Part shown: piece by piece, positions 53,149 through 62,085 of the stretch
Position numbering within the stretch: the first letter of the stretch is position 1
Layout: the number at the start of each line of letters is the position of its first letter
Source of the DNA: CAVSPO01 sp963730005
Lineage (GTDB): Bacteria > Actinomycetota > Actinomycetes > Propionibacteriales > Propionibacteriaceae
Assembly (NCBI GenBank): GCA_963730005.1
Contig: CAVSPO010000023.1
Span: 248,001-312,000 of the forward strand
DNA: 64,000 nucleotides
Direction of reading: 5' to 3'
Translations under genes and position numbers: made by a program
The notes under the pieces: generated by a model
The model's input: the letters and a program-made list of their open reading frames with translations, nothing else
Database searches by the model: none
What the model was told of the DNA's origin: nothing

Positions 53149-54903
53149 TCACCCTAGCCACGTCTTGATCGTGCGGATCCGCTGGTCGACCTGTTCGGTG
53201 CTGCACTGGGCCAGCTGCGGCCCGCCGCACTCCCGACGCAGCCCGGCGTGCACGTGGCTGTGGGGCATGCCCTTCAGGTGTGCGTACTGCGCCACCAACG
53301 AGTTCAGCTGTTTTCGCTGCGCCTCGAGGCTGCGATGCAAGGCCTCCTCGGGTGGCACCTTTTCCCGGCGGTTGGTCTGTTCGTTGCGGCGGATCTGGCG
53401 GCGTTGCCGTTCGGCCAACAGTCGCGAGACCTGGTCAGGCTCCAACAAACCGGGCAACCCCAGGTAGTCGGCCTCGTCGGCGCTGGTCGGGGCAGCCTGC
53501 ATGCCGTAGGCCTGCGAGTCGAAGAGCACGTGGTCGAAGGTGGCCTCCGACGACAGCGCCTCGAACTGGCCGAGCAGGTCGTCGCTGGCCTGCTCGTTGC
53601 GATTCGCCTGCTCGAGCAGCGCTTCGGTCTCGGCCCAGATGTCCAGCGCCTCATCCCTTTTGGGACGGCCCAGCACGTGGTCGCGTTGGCGTTCCAGGCT
53701 GGCGGCGTGGGCCAGCAGGACGGGCACGGTGGGCAGGAAGACGGTGGCCAGTTCGCCGCGGCGTCGGGCGCGGACGAAGCGTCCCACCGCCTGGGCGAAG
53801 AACAGCGGTGTCGAGGTCGACGTGGCGAAGACACCCACTGCCAGCCGTGGCACGTCCACACCCTCTGACACCATCCGTACCGCGACCATCCAGCGCGACT
53901 GGTCGCCGGCGAAGCGGTCGATCCTCTCGCTGGCAGCGTCCTCGTCCGAAAGGACCACGGTCGGCCGTTCCCCGCTGACCTCGCGCAGCACCCGGGCGTA
54001 CGCGCGCGCCACGGTCTGGTTGGACGCGATCACCAGACCCCCGGCATCCGGGACGTGACGGCGCACCTCGGACAGCCTGCGGTCGGCAGCGCGCAGCACC
54101 GCGCTGATCCACTCGCCCTTCGGGTCGAGAGCGGTTCGCCAGGCCTGCGCGGTCAGGTCCTTGGTGAGCGGCTCGCCCAGACTGGCTGCGACCTCGTCCC
54201 CGGAGCTGGTGCGCCAGCGCATCGGCCCGCCATAGTTCATGAAGACCACCGGACGCACCACCTGGTCGCGCAGCGCCTCGGCGTAGCCGTAGACGTAGTC
54301 GGCCCGACTCACCCGGGAGCCGTCGCCAAGCTGCTCGTAGCTGACGAACGGGATGGGGTGCTCGTCGCTGCGGAACGGTGTGCCGGTCAGCGCCAGGCGC
54401 CGGGTGGCGTGCTGGAACGCGTCCTGGACGGCCTCCCCCCAGCTGCGGGAATCGCCGGCGTGGTGGATCTCGTCGAAGATCACCAGGGTCGGCACATCGG
54501 CGGTGACCGCCTGGTAGTGCCACGACCGCACCGAGACCCCGGCGTAGGTGACCGCCACGCCGTCGAACTCGCGGGAACGGCCCCGCCGGTTGCCGGCGCC
54601 GGACGGGTCCAGTTGGATGCCGACCTTCGCGGCGGCATCGGCCCACTGGGACTTGAGGTGCTCGGTCGGGACCACCACGATCACCCTGCGGACCACCCTG
54701 CCGGCCAACAGTTCGGCGGCCACCCGCAGCGCGAACGTCGTCTTGCCGGCTCCCGGCGTGGCAACTGCCAGGAAGTCCTGGGAGGCCTGACGGCGGTAGA
54801 GGTCGAGTGCCTCGGCCTGCCAGGCGCGCAGCCGTGCCGACGTCCCCCACGGTGCCCGTTGCGGGAAGGCGGGGGACAGCCGTTCGAAAGCTGCCTGGCT
54901 CAT
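53149..54903 (-). CDS. DEAD/DEAH-box (SF2) helicase
   Basis: A 584-aa SF2 helicase: motif I VATPGAGKTTFALRVA, motif II DEIHHAG, motif III TGTPFRSD, then the second RecA domain with VAVRMVSEGVDVPRLAVGVF and motif VI FFAQAVGRFVRARR. The C-terminal 150 residues are helical with several charged segments. The substrate could be DNA or RNA; related actinobacterial genes are usually annotated only as helicases. ATG at 54903; a longer frame upstream runs into the divergent gene's leader. Confidence 0.88.
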   Translation of the reverse strand: MSQAAFERLSPAFPQRAPWGTSARLRAWQAEALDLYRRQASQDFLAVATPGAGKTTFALRVAAELLAGRVVRRVIVVVPTEHLKSQWADAAAKVGIQLDPSGAGNRRGRSREFDGVAVTYAGVSVRSWHYQAVTADVPTLVIFDEIHHAGDSRSWGEAVQDAFQHATRRLALTGTPFRSDEHPIPFVSYEQLGDGSRVSRADYVYGYAEALRDQVVRPVVFMNYGGPMRWRTSSGDEVAASLGEPLTKDLTAQAWRTALDPKGEWISAVLRAADRRLSEVRRHVPDAGGLVIASNQTVARAYARVLREVSGERPTVVLSDEDAASERIDRFAGDQSRWMVAVRMVSEGVDVPRLAVGVFATSTSTPLFFAQAVGRFVRARRRGELATVFLPTVPVLLAHAASLERQRDHVLGRPKRDEALDIWAETEALLEQANRNEQASDDLLGQFEALSSEATFDHVLFDSQAYGMQAAPTSADEADYLGLPGLLEPDQVSRLLAERQRRQIRRNEQTNRREKVPPEEALHRSLEAQRKQLNSLVAQYAHLKGMPHSHVHAGLRRECGGPQLAQCSTEQVDQRIRTIKTWLG

Positions 54904-55095
54904 GGCTGCACCGGCGTGGTGGCAGCGGCGACAGGGACGGGAGATGGCATGGGCTGTCGACCATAGCCGAGCGGCAGGGGTCGGGGTCAAACGCCAGATT
55001 GCCAAACTGGCCGCCACCGGTCGCGGGGCCTGCCAATCTGAGAGGGCGGATGCCGGCACCCTCGAGGCCGACCTTCACACCGACAAGGGGGAATC

Positions 55096-56301
55096 ATGGA
55101 CCACGACGTGATCGTGATCGGGGCCGGGCTGGCCGGTTTGGCCGCCGCACGGCAACTGGCGAAGGGGTCTGCGGGACGTTCCCTCGACGTTGCCGTCCTT
55201 GAGGCGTCCGACGAGGTCGGCGGACGAGTCCGCACCGACCTGGTCGACGGCTTCCGGGTCGACCGGGGCTTCCAGTTGCTCAACCCCGCCTACCCCGCGC
55301 TGCGCGCCGAGGTCGACCTGGCGCGCCTCGACCTGCATCCTTTCGGCCGCGGGGTGGCCATCCGTCGAGCGGACGGTCTGTCCGTCGTCGCCGACCCCAC
55401 CCGTCATCCGACGCGCCTGCTGACCAGCCTCTCGGGGCCCTGGCGTGATCCACGGGCCCTGGCCGGGCTGGTCCGCTGGCTGGCGAGCCGCGATCGTCCC
55501 GAGCGCCTCGAGGCGTCCCTTGATGCCGCCGGAGTCAGCGGCAGCCTGCGCACCGAGCTGATCGACCCCTTCCTGACCGGCGTCCTGTTGGACGCCTCGG
55601 GTGACACCCCGGCGTCCTTCGCCCGCTGGATGGTGCGCTACTTCGCCGTGGGAACCCCGTCGTTGCCCAGCCAGGGCATGGCCGCCCTGCCAGCACTGCT
55701 GGCCGAGCCCGTCCGGGCGCGGATTGCGCTCAACCAGGCCGTCGACGCCTTGGAGCGCACGGCTGGCGGCTGGCGGGTGGCGGGGGCCGGGGGAGTGCGG
55801 ACGGCGCGGGCCGTGCTGGTCGCGACCGACCCAGCCACGGCGTCGCGGCTGACCAGCCTGCCCGGGGTGCCCATGCGAGGCTGCGTCACGTGGTGGTTCG
55901 CCGCTGACGAGGCGCCGTCGCAGCTGAAGATGCTGCACGTGCACCCCGGGGTCGGGCCGGTGGTCAACACTGCGGTGATCAGCAACGCCGCCCCCTCCTA
56001 CGCTCCCGCGGGACGCCACCTGGTGTCGGCCGTGACGCTCGGAGAGAGCTCCGAGGCCGAGGTGCGCGCCCAGCTCCAGGTCATCTACCAACACCCCACG
56101 GCAGGTTGGTCAGTGCTTGCGCGACACGCGATCCCGCAGTCGCTGCCCGTGGTGGCCGAGCCTCGCGCGGACGGCCACCCCTGCCAGGTCGGCGAGGGGC
56201 TCTTCGTCGCCGGCGATCATCGGGCGCACGCGTCGATCCAGGGGGCTCTGGTCTCAGGACGCCGTGCCGCGTCCGAGCTCGGGGCCTGGCTGCGCGCCTG
56301 A
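55096..56301 (+). CDS. FAD-dependent amine-oxidase-like protein
   Basis: A 401-aa flavoprotein: VIVIGAGLAGLAAARQLAKG dinucleotide-binding motif, EASDEVGGRVRTDLVDGFRV with the GGR(V/I)-T element, and GEGLFVAGDHRAHASIQGAL near the end for FAD. It is of the amine-oxidase/phytoene-desaturase-like fold; the substrate is unknown. AAGGGGG lies just ahead of ATG 55096. It is divergent from the helicase and convergent with the DUF4349 gene. Confidence 0.85.
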   Translation: MDHDVIVIGAGLAGLAAARQLAKGSAGRSLDVAVLEASDEVGGRVRTDLVDGFRVDRGFQLLNPAYPALRAEVDLARLDLHPFGRGVAIRRADGLSVVADPTRHPTRLLTSLSGPWRDPRALAGLVRWLASRDRPERLEASLDAAGVSGSLRTELIDPFLTGVLLDASGDTPASFARWMVRYFAVGTPSLPSQGMAALPALLAEPVRARIALNQAVDALERTAGGWRVAGAGGVRTARAVLVATDPATASRLTSLPGVPMRGCVTWWFAADEAPSQLKMLHVHPGVGPVVNTAVISNAAPSYAPAGRHLVSAVTLGESSEAEVRAQLQVIYQHPTAGWSVLARHAIPQSLPVVAEPRADGHPCQVGEGLFVAGDHRAHASIQGALVSGRRAASELGAWLRA

Positions 56302-56339
56302 CTGTCGTCAGCCAGGACGGCAGGAGCCCAGCTGAGCGA

Positions 56340-57398
56340 TCAAGCTTCAGGCGGGTCTGGCTGCCGGGACGGCTGGGTCGACTCAGCCGTCGCCCCTGGA
56401 CGGGTCGGGGTCGCAGTTTCGGTCTCGGTCGCTGGCGCTGCCGGCCCACTCGTTGTCTGTGGGGTCGCCGCTGCTGGCGCGCGCCGGGCCCGGCGCCGCC
56501 TGATTGACCTCACCAGGAAGTAGACGCCGATTCCGGCGAGCACCAGCGGAGTGCTGGCGATCAGCAGGCTGATCAGGAAGTTGAACACCTGGGCGGCGCC
56601 GCGAATGCCGGTCGTGATGGCCTCCAGGAACCCCCAGGACTGGCCGCCTGGCCTCACCACCGGACGGTCCTCGGTGAGCTCGACGGTAACCGTCGCCATG
56701 GCCGCCTGACGTTCCAGCCACTGCACCTGGGCGTCCAGACTCTCGATCTCGCCGCGAACACGCCAGAGCTCCTTCTCCACGGCGAGCACATCGGTCACGT
56801 TCTGGGCGGAGGCGACGAGCTCTCGCAGGCGGGCCTCCTGAGCGCGCAGGTTCGCCAGCCGCGCAGACAGATCCACGTGCTCCTGGGTGACGTCGCTTGA
56901 CGTCTCGGACTCGAACTTGACCGTGCCGAGCTTGGAGACGGCTTCGATGAAGGCGTCGAAGGAGCCGACCGGCACCCGCACCGTGACCCAGCCGCGCAGC
57001 GCGGCGCCGTCGCTGGCCGGCGAGCCGTACTTGTCGTATCGGTACAGCCACTCATCGGTGTCGGTGGCCACCTGCAGGTCAGTCACGACGCCGGAGTGGG
57101 CCTTGGCGAGGCTTGTCACCTGGGTGACCGATTCGCTCGTGTCCTTCACCTGCAGCCGCAGCATCTTGGTGCGGATGATCAGCGGCCCCGTCAGGTCACC
57201 GGTGCTCTGCTCAGGGCTTTGACCGCTTGCCGTGGCACCCGACTGCGAGTCCCGGTCCTGCACGGGAGCCGGTTCGACTCCCCAGGTGGCGTCGCCGGAG
57301 GTCGACTGCCCCGGCATGATTGCGCAGCCGGTGAGCAGGGCCGGAAGGAAACCCAGGATGAGGACGGCCAGGGCATAGCGCAGGGACTTGTTGGGCAT
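56340..57398 (-). CDS. DUF4349 lipoprotein
   Basis: A 352-aa membrane-bound lipoprotein. The signal ends in LPALLTGC. The DUF4349 domain covers residues about 75-260: IIRTKMLRLQVKDTSESVTQ, HSGVVTDLQV, and a coiled coil HVDLSARLANLRAQEARLRE and WRVRGEIESLDAQVQWLERQ. A C-terminal helix (LLIASTPLVLAGIGVYFLV) and a Thr/Pro-rich cytosolic tail follow. The role is unknown. GAGGAG before ATG 57398. Confidence 0.87.
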   Translation of the reverse strand: MPNKSLRYALAVLILGFLPALLTGCAIMPGQSTSGDATWGVEPAPVQDRDSQSGATASGQSPEQSTGDLTGPLIIRTKMLRLQVKDTSESVTQVTSLAKAHSGVVTDLQVATDTDEWLYRYDKYGSPASDGAALRGWVTVRVPVGSFDAFIEAVSKLGTVKFESETSSDVTQEHVDLSARLANLRAQEARLRELVASAQNVTDVLAVEKELWRVRGEIESLDAQVQWLERQAAMATVTVELTEDRPVVRPGGQSWGFLEAITTGIRGAAQVFNFLISLLIASTPLVLAGIGVYFLVRSIRRRRARRAPAAATPQTTSGPAAPATETETATPTRPGATAESTQPSRQPDPPEA

Positions 57399-57629
57399 GT
57401 CGCTTCTCCTCAACAACGCGACCACCACCGGGGTCGTGGGTGGCCTGAACTGCTGTTTCGCAGCGTACGCCAGGAACTTGCCGTTCCGGCGGGCTCAAAG
57501 TGGCGGATTCAAGCACCGCGGGCGCCCCATCTGCCAGCCACGCTGGTCAGGGACCCTCGGCCGATCCCGGTCTGGCAATCGTTGAAAGTTCATGTAACCT
57601 GTGATTGTCCATTCGGAAGAGGAGTCAAG

Positions 57630-57698
57630 GTGAGCGGGTTGTGGCGGCGGTTGCACGTCGACTTCGCGCGCGTCAACACCTGTGGTTGTCGGAGCTGA
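57630..57698 (+). CDS. Cys-rich leader peptide (candidate cysteine attenuator)
   Basis: A 22-aa peptide starting GTG 57630 with GGAAGAGGAG ahead. Its sequence has RRLHVDFARVNTCGCRS, matching the RR-x-VD-xx-RV-xx-C-x-C pattern of actinobacterial cysteine-responsive leader peptides. It ends 56 bases before the TcyP-like gene. A hairpin at 57715-57730 lies between them. Ribosome stalling at the two Cys codons when cysteine is low could change folding downstream. Confidence 0.75.
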   Translation: MSGLWRRLHVDFARVNTCGCRS

Positions 57699-57714
57699 CA
57701 GCGTCCGTCACCCT

Positions 57715-57730
57715 GCGGTGATCCCACCGC
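57715..57730 (+). promoter_or_regulatory. Hairpin between leader peptide and transporter
   Basis: GCGGTG and CACCGC with a 4-base loop, 16 bases past the leader stop and 24 bases before the transporter start. Candidate attenuation element. Confidence 0.5.
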
Positions 57731-57754
57731 ACCCATTCCCCGAAAGGCCTCATC

Positions 57755-59104
57755 GTGTCTACCTCTACGTCCGCTGCGTCCACAACGCGCCGCGGCGCCA
57801 CCGTTCCGTTCTGGGCGCAGGTCCTCGTCGGCCTGGCCATCGGCGTCCTGCTCGGCCTCGTCGCCCGTACCTGGAACGTCGTTTGGCTTACAACAACCCT
57901 CTCCACCGTCGGAACAATCTTCGTCCAGCTTCTGCGTGTCGTCGTCGTCCCGCTGGTCCTCACCGCACTGATCGTGTCGATCACGCAGTTGCGCCACGTC
58001 ACCAATGCGGCACGCCTGGCCGTGCAGACCCTCGTCTGGTTCGCCATCACGGCGCTGGTGTCCGTGGTCATCGGCATCGGACTCGGCCTCATAACCAACC
58101 CGGGAACCAACGCCGCCATCGGCACGACCGGCGCCAAGGCCGTCACCACGCAGGGCACCTGGCTCGACTTCCTGAAGTCTCTCGTCCCCGCGAACGTGTT
58201 CGGCCTCGAAGTCAGCACCAGGGTGACCGAGGGTGCGGCGTCCTCGAGTGTGAACTTCAACGTGTTGCAGCTTGTCGTGCTCGGGATCGCCCTCGGGGCC
58301 GCCGCGTTGGCCGCGGGAGCGAAGGCGAAGCCGTTCGTTGACTTCGCTGAGGCCGCGTTGGCGGTGTTCCAGAAGCTGGTCTGGTGGATCATCCGACTCG
58401 CCCCGATTGGCTCGGCGGCCCTGATCGGCAAGGCGGTGGCCACCTATGGCTGGGACCTTGTCGCCCCGCTCGCGGTGTTCACCCTCGACGTCTACCTCGG
58501 CTGCGCCCTGGTGCTGTTCGGGCTGTACCCGATCTTGCTGAAGCTGCATGGGTTGTCGGTTCGCCGCTTCTTCGCCGGGGCGGGTCAGGCGATCATGTTC
58601 GCGTTCGTGTCCCGCTCGTCGATCGGCACCCTGCCCATTACCCAGAGCAACGTCACCGACCGGCTGGGTGTCCCGTCCGAGTACGCGTCGTTCGCGGTCC
58701 CGCTGGGCGCCACCACCAAGATGGACGGTTGCGCCGCCATCTACCCGGCGTTGGCGGCGATCACCGTGGCGCAACTGTTCGGCGTTCCGCTCGGCTGGAC
58801 GCACTATGCCCTGATCGCCTTCGTGTCGGTCGTCGGCTCGGCCGCCACCGCGGGCCTCACCGGTGCTGTCGTCATGCTCACGCTGACGCTCTCGACGCTG
58901 GGCCTACCGCTCGAGGGCGTCGGTCTGCTGCTGGCCATCGACCCCATCCTCGACATGGCGCGTACCGCCACGAACGTGGCCGGCCAGGCGTTGGTTCCCA
59001 CGATCGTCGCGCGCCGCAACGGCATTCTCGATCGCGCGGTCTACGACGGTGTGAGCGAGCCGTCGGCGTCCGACACTCGTGAGCCCGTGGGCGCTCCCGC
59101 CTAG
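57755..59104 (+). CDS. tcyP: TcyP-like L-cystine:cation symporter (DAACS family)
   Basis: A 449-aa transporter with eight membrane helices and two re-entrant loops. The substrate-loop segments SRSSIGTLPITQSNVTDRLG and MDGCAAIYPALAAI, with GCA-IYPA in place of the glutamate-carrier pattern, match TcyP-type cystine carriers. The Cys-rich leader just upstream supports cystine as the substrate. GTG start at 57755 with GAAAGG ahead. It is probably induced when cysteine is short. A dicarboxylate carrier is the main alternative. Confidence 0.82.
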   Translation: MSTSTSAASTTRRGATVPFWAQVLVGLAIGVLLGLVARTWNVVWLTTTLSTVGTIFVQLLRVVVVPLVLTALIVSITQLRHVTNAARLAVQTLVWFAITALVSVVIGIGLGLITNPGTNAAIGTTGAKAVTTQGTWLDFLKSLVPANVFGLEVSTRVTEGAASSSVNFNVLQLVVLGIALGAAALAAGAKAKPFVDFAEAALAVFQKLVWWIIRLAPIGSAALIGKAVATYGWDLVAPLAVFTLDVYLGCALVLFGLYPILLKLHGLSVRRFFAGAGQAIMFAFVSRSSIGTLPITQSNVTDRLGVPSEYASFAVPLGATTKMDGCAAIYPALAAITVAQLFGVPLGWTHYALIAFVSVVGSAATAGLTGAVVMLTLTLSTLGLPLEGVGLLLAIDPILDMARTATNVAGQALVPTIVARRNGILDRAVYDGVSEPSASDTREPVGAPA

Positions 59105-59118
59105 AAGCGCACAGACAC

Positions 59119-59159
59119 TGCGCAGTGGCCTTCGATCGGAGATCGGGGGCCACTGCGCA
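59119..59159 (+). terminator. Rho-independent terminator after tcyP
   Basis: Arms TGCGCAGTGGCC and GGCCACTGCGCA, with an inner CGATC-GGA-GATCG stem joined through two wobble positions, 15 bases after the tcyP stop. The remaining stretch to 59393 contains an open 46-codon frame (LSDADALTWAAEAKKEGQ) without a start; I see nothing else there. Confidence 0.75.
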
Positions 59160-59393
59160 AGGCGATCTAAGTCGACGTTCGCGTCGGCTACCCGACTCCC
59201 TACGACGGACTGAGCGACGCCGACGCTCTCACGTGGGCCGCCGAGGCAAAGAAAGAAGGCCAGGTGAGCACTTCCCCAAGGGTGGTCCCCTGGTCGAAAG
59301 TTCACACCTGACCCGTCTGGGGTGCTCGCCGCTGCGCGGCTTCAACCCCTGCGTCCTCGCAACTCACAAGCGAATCTTGCAGTTGCTCCTCCT

Positions 59394-59470
59394 TGGGGTG
59401 GATGACGGGACTCGAACCCGCGACCGCCTGGACCACAACCAGGAGCTCTACCAACTGAGCCACACCCACC
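59394..59470 (-). tRNA. tRNA-His (anticodon GTG)
   Basis: Acceptor GTGGGTG pairs with CATCCAC. The extra G at position -1 pairs with C73, as in tRNA-His. Anticodon stem CCTGG/CCAGG with loop TTGTGGT. CCA is encoded. Confidence 0.95.
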
Positions 59471-59598
59471 AAGTTTTCTTGCAGGTCTCCCTGCGCGAAC
59501 AGGTCAACATCTTAGCGAAACATCGGAACTATCGGAAATCGCCGTGATCACCAGGACGCGGCGAACAGGTTGCGGACAGCAGGGCTTGCCAGACCGGT

Positions 59599-60219
59599 CT
59601 ACGCCGTCCCGATGCCCGTCACACTGCCCTGGTGTCGGGCAGCGATCGCCTTGGCCTGCGAGGTGGTCGGGCCGGGCGGGGCGACGAACACGGCCTCCCG
59701 GTAGTACCGCAGCTCCTCGATGGATTCCTGGATGTCGGCCAGCGCACGGTGGTTGCCCCTCTTTACCGGGGCTTGGTAGAAGGCCTTGGGGTACCAGCGG
59801 CTGGCCAACTCCTTGACGCTGCTGACGTCCACGTTGCGGTAGTGCAGGTACGCCTCGAGCTCGGGCATCTCCTTGGCCAGGAACGTGCGGTCGGTGCCGA
59901 TCGTGTTGCCCGCCAATGGCGCCTTGCGGGAGACGGGAACGTGCTTCTTCACGTAGTCGAGGATCTGTTGCTCGGCCTGCGCCATGGTGGTTTCGGCGGC
60001 CTCGAGCTCGGCCAGCAGGCCGGACTTGACATGCATCTCGCGCACGAAGTCGGTCATGGTGGCCAGTTGTTCCGCTGAGGTCTTGATCACGATGTCCAGC
60101 CCGTCGTCCTTGACGTTGAGCTCACCGTCAGTGACGAGCACCGCCACTTCGATCAGCCCGTTCTTCGCCAGGTCAAGCCCGGTCATCTCGCAATCCACCC
60201 ACACCAACATGTCATTCAC
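59599..60219 (-). CDS. orn: Oligoribonuclease
   Basis: A 206-aa DEDDh 3'-to-5' exonuclease that degrades short RNA (and linear dinucleotides such as pGpG) in the cytosol. It has VDCEMTGLDLAKNGLIEVAV with the first Asp/Glu, GNTIGTDRTFLAKEMPELEA, and the late NHRALADIQESIEELRYYRE with His and Asp. GTG at 60219 keeps the family's usual N-terminus; an ATG three codons later has similar ribosome-site spacing. Confidence 0.95.
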   Translation of the reverse strand: MNDMLVWVDCEMTGLDLAKNGLIEVAVLVTDGELNVKDDGLDIVIKTSAEQLATMTDFVREMHVKSGLLAELEAAETTMAQAEQQILDYVKKHVPVSRKAPLAGNTIGTDRTFLAKEMPELEAYLHYRNVDVSSVKELASRWYPKAFYQAPVKRGNHRALADIQESIEELRYYREAVFVAPPGPTTSQAKAIAARHQGSVTGIGTA

Positions 60220-60352
60220 CCCCTCACCCTAGCGACCCGTCCGCAAGGAGCCCGCATGGGCGGTGCGCCTCGGCCGCTCGGCGAACGGCCGAGGCCGATC
60301 TGATGCAAGGATGTGCCGCCGGCGGGGGCCTGGACCTACAATCTGTGCGCAG

Positions 60353-60425
60353 GCCCCCGTAGCTCAACGGATAGAGCACTGGACTTCTAATCCAACGGTT
60401 GCGCGTTCGAATCGCGCCGGGGGCA
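60353..60425 (+). tRNA. tRNA-Arg (anticodon TCT)
   Basis: Acceptor GCCCCCG pairs with CGGGGGC; D stem GCTC/GAGC; anticodon loop CTTCTAA with anticodon TCT; T arm GCGCG-TTCGAAT-CGCGC; discriminator A. CCA not encoded. A TACAAT at 60337-60342 is a likely -10 element. Confidence 0.94.
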
Positions 60426-60479
60426 CCCAACCAATTGCCGGTCCCTGAGCCCACATCGTCCCCGGGTAACCTTGCAGAC

Positions 60480-61934
60480 ATGTCCACCGAGATCGTCGAG
60501 CGTCGAGCCCGTGCCCTTTCCGGGTTGCCGCGTCCGGTGGACCGCATCCAGCCTTGGTGGCAACGCCACTTCGTCTTCAGCCACTCGTTCTGGGTGGGCG
60601 TGGTGGCAGTCCTGGTGTACGGAGCTTGCCTGGTCTGGACCTACCGGCTGGAGGGTGCCAGCTTGCGGGCCGAGATCGAGGCCGTCACACAGCAGCTGGG
60701 CTCACCCACTGAGCTCACCTGGAGCCAGTTCAGCGAAGCGGTGCGGGGGTCGGCCTACTGGGCGTCGCTGACACTGGCCGGCTGGGTGGTGGTGTTCGTG
60801 CTCGTCGACCGGCTCAGGCCCACCACCTGGACGATGAAGTTCGTGGCGCTCGGCTGGGGCGGTGCGGTCGCCACCCTGGTCAGCCTCTACCTCAACACCT
60901 GGATGAGCAGCCTGATCAACATCCAGGGCGCCGGCGACCCCACCTCGGCCGCCCGGGCCGCGATCTTCGTGGCGCCCTTCGTCGAGGAGTCCGCCAAGGC
61001 AACCGTGCTCTTCCTGCTGGCGATCTTCGTGCGTTACCGCATCGTCAGCGTGCTGCAGACGGTGACCCTCGCCGGGTTGAGCGCGGCCGGCTTCGCGTTC
61101 ACCGAGAACATCCTCTACTACACGCGCCCCTTCATCTACGCCAGCAAGATCGTCGGCGTTGACCCTGAGGCCGCCCGCATGGAGTACGTGGTGTCCAGAG
61201 GGCTGCAAACCAGCTTCGGGCACCCGTTGTTCACCATCCTGACCGCCCTGGGTCTGGCTGTGGCCCTGACCAACCGCAGCAAGCTGGTTCGCGTCGTGGC
61301 GCCTTTGGCCGGTTTCCTGTTCGCCGTCTCCGGCCACATGGCGTTCAACGGCATGGCCAGTGTTGGCGCCCCGACAACGGTGCTCACCGTCAGCGGTTGG
61401 CTGGCGATGCTGACCCTGACCCTGACCCTGGTCCGGCGCTACCTGGCCGAGCGCAAACTGATCGCCGCCAGGCTGGACGACTACGTGCACACCGGCTGGC
61501 TGTACCCGCGAGACCCGATCGTGTTCTCCAACACCCGGCTTCGTCTGAAGCTGGCGTTCGCCGCGCTGCTTCGTGGCCGTCGCGTCTTCCGCGACACCCT
61601 GGCCATGCAGCGCTGTCTGTCGGAGCTGGCCTACCTGCGGGCCTCGATGACGCGCGGACTGGTGGATGCAGCGGGGGAGGAACGTGCCAAGGAACTGCTG
61701 TACGAGATCCGGGCCCTTCGACTGACTGCCTTGTACGAGCCGGACGGTCAACGGATCAAACCGGACTGGTGGCACAAGCCTGACCTGACTGCGCTCAAGG
61801 AACGTCTCGCCAGGCTCCGGCAGCCAAGGATGCGGCAGGTGCCGGCCCTGCCGAACGCCGGACCGCCGATACCCGTCAGCTCTGTCCCGATGCGACCCAC
61901 AGCATCCGGACCGACAGCGAACTATCCGCAGTAG
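60480..61934 (+). CDS. PrsW-like intramembrane metalloprotease family protein
   Basis: A 484-aa membrane protein with seven or eight helices. It has the PrsW motifs IFVAPFVEESAKATVLFLLA (EExxK), GFAFTENILYYTRP (ExxxN-like) and FGHPLFTILTALGL with later GHMAFNGMAS. The family includes site-1 proteases of anti-sigma factors. The C-terminal 130 residues are cytosolic, charged and helical. ATG at 60480 chosen over an upstream frame that runs through the tRNA-Arg gene. Confidence 0.85.
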   Translation: MSTEIVERRARALSGLPRPVDRIQPWWQRHFVFSHSFWVGVVAVLVYGACLVWTYRLEGASLRAEIEAVTQQLGSPTELTWSQFSEAVRGSAYWASLTLAGWVVVFVLVDRLRPTTWTMKFVALGWGGAVATLVSLYLNTWMSSLINIQGAGDPTSAARAAIFVAPFVEESAKATVLFLLAIFVRYRIVSVLQTVTLAGLSAAGFAFTENILYYTRPFIYASKIVGVDPEAARMEYVVSRGLQTSFGHPLFTILTALGLAVALTNRSKLVRVVAPLAGFLFAVSGHMAFNGMASVGAPTTVLTVSGWLAMLTLTLTLVRRYLAERKLIAARLDDYVHTGWLYPRDPIVFSNTRLRLKLAFAALLRGRRVFRDTLAMQRCLSELAYLRASMTRGLVDAAGEERAKELLYEIRALRLTALYEPDGQRIKPDWWHKPDLTALKERLARLRQPRMRQVPALPNAGPPIPVSSVPMRPTASGPTANYPQ

Positions 61935-62085
61935 GCGGCGTGCGAGATTGCGTGCCCCGCTTGAACGAGCCACGCACGCGCCGATTCGGCCCGGTTGTCA
62001 CCCCGGAGGGCGACGTCCGGTGCCTGGACGTGCCAAAGTGGACCAAGGCCCAGTGAGGTCTTGACGCGGGGGAAGGAAACCAGCC

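Noticed and set aside
59168..59310. Open 46-codon frame before tRNA-His
   Set aside because: It looks faintly protein-like (GYPTPYDGLSDADALTWAAE) but has no start or ribosome site and follows a terminator; possible scrap, not supported as a gene.
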